Below, in pieces: positions 60,014-64,000 of a stretch of DNA of 64,000 nt (position 1 is its first letter; each line of letters begins with the position of its first letter). The notes below the pieces were generated by a model. The model had not been told where the DNA came from. It was given only the letters and a program-made list of their open reading frames with translations, and did no database searches. Source of the DNA: Pseudomonas sp. Os17 (lineage in GTDB: Bacteria > Pseudomonadota > Gammaproteobacteria > Pseudomonadales > Pseudomonadaceae); the NCBI RefSeq assembly GCF_001547895.1, contig NZ_AP014627.1, positions 6,326,001 through 6,390,000 on the forward strand. The letters are read 5' to 3'. The position numbers and the translations under genes were made by a program.

Positions 60014-62011
60014 TTAGTCTTCCAGCAGCTCTTCGGCCTGGCCCAGGATGTTGTCCAGGGTGAAACCGAACTCTTCGAACAAGGCCGACGCAGGCGCCGA
60101 CTCGCCGTAGGTGGTCATGCCGATCACGCGGCCTTCCAGGCCCACGTACTTGTACCAGAAGTCGGCATGGGCGGCTTCGATGGCGATCCGCGCGCTGACC
60201 TGCAGCGGCAGCACCGATTGCTTGTAGCCGGCATCCTGGGCGTCGAACACGCTGGTGCACGGCATGGAAACCACCCGCACCTTGCGGCCCTGCTCGGTCA
60301 GCTTGTCGAAAGCCTGAACCGCCAGGCCCACTTCCGAACCGGTGGCGATCAGGATCAGCTCAGGCTCGCCTGCACAGTCCTTCAACACGTAGCCACCGCG
60401 GCTGATATCGGCGATCTGGCCGGCATCGCGGGTTTGGTGCTGCAGGTTCTGGCGGGAGAAGATCAGCGCCGAAGGACCGTCCTTGCGCTCCAGGGCGTAC
60501 TTCCAGGACACCGCCGATTCCACGGCGTCGGCCGGGCGCCAGGTGTCGAGGTTCGGGGTGCTGCGCAGGCTGGTCAGTTGCTCGATCGGCTGGTGGGTCG
60601 GGCCGTCTTCGCCCAGGCCGATGGAGTCGTGGGTGTAGACGTGGATCACCCGCTGCTTCATCAGCGCCGACATGCGCACCGCGTTGCGGGCGTATTCCAT
60701 GAACATCAGGAAGGTCGCGCCGTAAGGCACCAGGCCGCCGTGCAGGGCGACGCCGTTCATGATGGCGGTCATGCCGAATTCGCGCACGCCGTAGTACATG
60801 TAGTTGCCGCTGGCGTCTTCAGCGCTGACGCCCTTGCAGCCTTTCCACAAGGTCAGGTTGGAACCGGCCAGGTCGGCCGAGCCGCCGAGGAACTCGGGCA
60901 GCAGCGGACCGAAGGCGTTCAGGGTGTTCTGGCTGGCTTTACGGCTGGCGATGGTTTCGCCCTTGGCCGCCACTTCAGCGATATAGGCGTTGGCCTTCTC
61001 GGCGAAGTCCGCTGGCAGATCACCTGCGAGGCGACGCACCAGTTCGTTGGCTTCGGTCGGGAATGCGGCGGAGTAGGCAGCAAAACGCTGGTCCCACTCG
61101 GCTTCCACGGCGCGGCCGGCTTCCTTGGCGTCCCACTCGGCATAGATGTCAGCCGGAATTTCGAACGGGCCATGGTTCCACTTCAGCGCAGCGCGGGTCA
61201 GGGCGATTTCCTCGGCACCCAGTGGCGCGCCGTGGCAGTCTTCCTTGCCCTGCTTGTTCGGCGAACCGAAACCGATGGTGGTCTTGCAGCAGATCAGGGT
61301 CGGCAGCGGGCTCTTGCGCGCGGTGTCGATGGCCGTCTTGATCTCTTCCGGATCGTGGCCGTCGACATTGCGGATCACCTGCCAGTTGTAGGCTTCGAAA
61401 CGCTTGGGCGTGTCGTCGGTGAACCAGCCTTCGACTTCACCGTCGATGGAGATGCCGTTGTCATCGTAGAAGGCGATCAGCTTGCCCAGGCCCAGGGTAC
61501 CGGCCAGGGAGGCCACTTCGTGGGAAATGCCTTCCATCATGCAGCCATCACCCAGGAACACGTAGGTGTGGTGATCGACGATGTTGTGCCCCGGACGGTT
61601 GAACTGCGCCGCCAGGACTTTTTCCGCCAGGGCGAAGCCCACGGCATTGGCCAGACCCTGGCCCAGAGGACCTGTGGTGGTTTCAACGCCCGGGGTGTAG
61701 CCGAATTCCGGGTGGCCCGGGGTGCGGCTGTGCAGTTGGCGGAAGTTCTTCAGGTCATCGATCGACAAGTCGTAGCCGGTCAGGTGCAGCAGCGAGTAGA
61801 TCAGCATCGAGCCATGACCGTTGGACAGCACGAAGCGGTCACGGTCGGCGAAGGATGGATTGCTCGGGTTGTGCTTGAGGTAGTCACGCCAAAGCACTTC
61901 GGCGATATCCGCCATACCCATGGGGGCACCTGGATGGCCGCTGTTGGCTTTTTGCACGGCATCCATGCTGAGGGCACGAATGGCGTTGGCACGCTCACGA
62001 CGGCTGGGCAT
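60014..62011 (-). CDS. tkt: Transketolase
   Basis: 665 residues. TPP-enzyme motifs: [20 protein letters not shown] at the N-terminus, the TPP-binding [20 protein letters not shown]...ISIDG, and the pyrimidine-domain [33 protein letters not shown] precedes ATG 62011. Pentose phosphate pathway, cytoplasm. It heads the minus-strand block tkt-epd-pgk-fba. Confidence 0.96.
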   Translation of the reverse strand: MPSRRERANAIRALSMDAVQKANSGHPGAPMGMADIAEVLWRDYLKHNPSNPSFADRDRFVLSNGHGSMLIYSLLHLTGYDLSIDDLKNFRQLHSRTPGHPEFGYTPGVETTTGPLGQGLANAVGFALAEKVLAAQFNRPGHNIVDHHTYVFLGDGCMMEGISHEVASLAGTLGLGKLIAFYDDNGISIDGEVEGWFTDDTPKRFEAYNWQVIRNVDGHDPEEIKTAIDTARKSPLPTLICCKTTIGFGSPNKQGKEDCHGAPLGAEEIALTRAALKWNHGPFEIPADIYAEWDAKEAGRAVEAEWDQRFAAYSAAFPTEANELVRRLAGDLPADFAEKANAYIAEVAAKGETIASRKASQNTLNAFGPLLPEFLGGSADLAGSNLTLWKGCKGVSAEDASGNYMYYGVREFGMTAIMNGVALHGGLVPYGATFLMFMEYARNAVRMSALMKQRVIHVYTHDSIGLGEDGPTHQPIEQLTSLRSTPNLDTWRPADAVESAVSWKYALERKDGPSALIFSRQNLQHQTRDAGQIADISRGGYVLKDCAGEPELILIATGSEVGLAVQAFDKLTEQGRKVRVVSMPCTSVFDAQDAGYKQSVLPLQVSARIAIEAAHADFWYKYVGLEGRVIGMTTYGESAPASALFEEFGFTLDNILGQAEELLED

Positions 62012-62205
62012 CGCTGATCTCCTGAGGATTGAATAAAACGAAACGGAAAAAAGGCCTGCATTTTCCCTCAGGCGTCTGGCGGGGGCAATGACAGATAGTC
62101 ACTCAGGCATGTTTTTCCCATGGATAAGCCGGCAATCCACTGAGCAAACCCGCTTGTCGCCGGCCGACAGGGCCACCAGGGCTCTGGCAGAAGCCCCTTG
62201 AGGGG

Positions 62206-62229
62206 CAATATCAAAACTTTTTGATATTG
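62206..62229. promoter_or_regulatory. Perfect 11-bp-arm palindrome upstream of the ArsR-methyltransferase gene
   Basis: Arms CAATATCAAAA and TTTTGATATTG with a 2-nt spacer. It lies 41 bp before the regulator's ATG in the divergent tkt-regulator gap. The ATATCAA...TTGATAT form resembles the operator of ArsR-type SahR regulators of methionine-cycle genes, so autoregulation and control of metK are likely. Confidence 0.75.
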
Positions 62230-62269
62230 ATCTTGCAGGCCTTTGCAGGCACCTCTAGACTGCGCCCCT

Positions 62270-63265
62270 ATGAACCTGAGCGCACCCTCCATTGATCATG
62301 ACGATTGCGACGAGCTGGCCGCCCTGTGCAAGGCCGGCGGCGATCCTCTGCGACTCAATGTATTGCGCGCCCTGAGCAACGACTCGTTCGGCGTACTGGA
62401 ACTGGCGCAGATCTTTGCCATCGGCCAGTCGGGCATGAGCCACCATTTGAAGGTCCTGGCCCAGGCCAGCCTGGTGGCGACCCGCCGTGAAGGCAACGCG
62501 ATTTTCTACCGCCGTGCCCTGCCCCACACCGAACTCTTGGGCGGCAAGCTGCACGCCGCCCTGCTGGACGAAGTCGACCAGGTGCGACTGCCGGTGGATG
62601 TCCAGAACCGGATTGGCCTGGTGCACCGGCAACGGGCCGCGGCCAGCCAGGACTTCTTTTCCCGGGTGGCGGATAAATTCCGCGCCCAGCAGGACCTGAT
62701 CGCAGGACTGCCCCAGTACCGCGACAGCGTGCTCGCGCTACTGGACAAGCTGAGCTTCAAAGCAATGGCCACGGCCATTGAAGTGGGTCCCGGCGACGGT
62801 GGTTTTCTCCCCGACCTGGCCCGACGCTTTGCCCGGGTCACCGCGCTGGACAACAGTCCGGCGATGCTTGAACTGGCCCGTCAGCTGTGTGAACGCGAAA
62901 CACTGGCTAACGTCAGCCTGCAACTGGCCGATGCACTGGATGGCGTACAACTGACGGCCGACTGCGTGGTACTGAACATGGTCCTGCACCATTTCGCCGC
63001 ACCGGCCGAGGCCCTCAAGCAGATGGCCCAATTGCTGCAACCAGGCGGCAGCCTGTTGGTAACAGACTTGTGCAGCCACAACCAGAGTTGGGCCAAAGAG
63101 GCTTGCGGCGATCTCTGGCTAGGGTTCGAACAAGATGATTTGGCCCGCTGGGCCACCGCTGCGGGACTGATTCCCGGGGAAAGCCTCTATGTGGGCTTAC
63201 GTAATGGTTTCCAGATCCAGGTCCGCCATTTTCAGCGACCGGCTGGCGACACTCACCATCGGTAA
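62270..63265 (+). CDS. ArsR-type regulator fused to a SAM-dependent methyltransferase (SahR-like)
   Basis: 331 residues. Residues 15-100 form a winged HTH of the ArsR family (DPLRLNVLRALSNDSFGVLEL; QSGMSHHLKVLAQASLVATRR). Residues 140-325 form a class I methyltransferase: AIEVGPGDGGFLPDLARRF is motif I, then DCVVLNMVLHHFAAPAEAL and LLQPGGSLLVTDLC. The start ATG 62270 was chosen; an extension to 62243 is possible. It lies 19 bp before metK and has a palindrome in front. It probably senses S-adenosylmethionine or S-adenosylhomocysteine through the methyltransferase-like domain (inference). Confidence 0.87.
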   Translation: MNLSAPSIDHDDCDELAALCKAGGDPLRLNVLRALSNDSFGVLELAQIFAIGQSGMSHHLKVLAQASLVATRREGNAIFYRRALPHTELLGGKLHAALLDEVDQVRLPVDVQNRIGLVHRQRAAASQDFFSRVADKFRAQQDLIAGLPQYRDSVLALLDKLSFKAMATAIEVGPGDGGFLPDLARRFARVTALDNSPAMLELARQLCERETLANVSLQLADALDGVQLTADCVVLNMVLHHFAAPAEALKQMAQLLQPGGSLLVTDLCSHNQSWAKEACGDLWLGFEQDDLARWATAAGLIPGESLYVGLRNGFQIQVRHFQRPAGDTHHR

Positions 63266-63284
63266 ATTTTAGGAAACCGTCGAG

Positions 63285-64000
<716 letters not shown>

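Noticed and set aside
63266..63284. SAM riboswitch ahead of metK
   Set aside because: Only 19 bases separate the regulator stop and metK, too short for any known SAM riboswitch; control by the upstream palindrome is more likely.

Overview
The window is chromosomal DNA of a Pseudomonas, most likely of the fluorescens group (protegens/chlororaphis-like). The evidence is high GC, strong Shine-Dalgarno starts, many REP/REPIN palindromes at gene ends, and a gene order that matches, from right to left, the choline/glycine betaine/carnitine region known from P. aeruginosa (betABI-betT-cbcVWX-sdaB-gbdR-cdh genes-dgcAB-etf). This is followed by the central carbon block fba-pgk-epd-tkt and metK. No rRNA or tRNA gene, prophage, complete IS element or CRISPR array was seen.

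Region 1-5.6 kb: a truncated membrane protein, then a large GMC oxidoreductase fused to an alpha/beta hydrolase whose nucleophile position holds Cys. A 1.5 kb gene-free stretch follows. It has about 180-bp degenerate repeats that each carry a perfect DnaA box, and a tandem array of about 110-bp REPIN units.

Region 5.6-13.5 kb: the dimethylglycine demethylation operon on the minus strand: M19 dipeptidase, DUF5943-like protein, dgcA, dgcB, and etfA and etfB homologues. Region 13.7-18.2 kb: a LprI-type lysozyme inhibitor; a purine-type module (NCS2 permease, nucleoside deaminase, 5-hydroxyisourate-hydrolase-like protein) divergent from a LysR regulator; a fragment of an XRE-type HTH gene; and a DUF3010 gene.

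Region 18.3-24.2 kb: carnitine catabolism (cdhR, caiX, cdhC, cdhA, cdhB) plus gamma-butyrobetaine hydroxylase, so gamma-butyrobetaine can in principle go to carnitine and then glycine betaine. Region 24.4-26.4 kb: an AT-rich PAAR / L,D-transpeptidase-like effector / probable periplasmic immunity cassette bracketed by 40-bp direct repeats. No type VI secretion structural genes are nearby.

Region 26.5-40.4 kb: a small unknown protein, an AAC(6')-type acetyltransferase, gbdR, sdaB, the cbcXWV choline/betaine/carnitine ABC importer, the betT transporter, and betIBA with a perfect 20-bp BetI palindrome. Import (betT, cbc), oxidation of choline to betaine (betA, betB), demethylation (dgc) and serine removal (sdaB) thus sit together, under GbdR, CdhR and BetI.

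Region 40.5-55.6 kb: a divergent TldD/TldE-like pair, an MFS exporter, dbpA, a HI0933-type flavoprotein, a YccS-type membrane protein, a periplasmic binding protein, small enzymes, a receiver-GGDEF-EAL protein and a family 7 polysaccharide lyase. Region 55.6-64 kb: fba, a frameshifted MliC-like lipoprotein gene, a small lipoprotein, pgk, epd, tkt, then divergently an ArsR-methyltransferase fusion with a strong palindromic operator and the start of metK.
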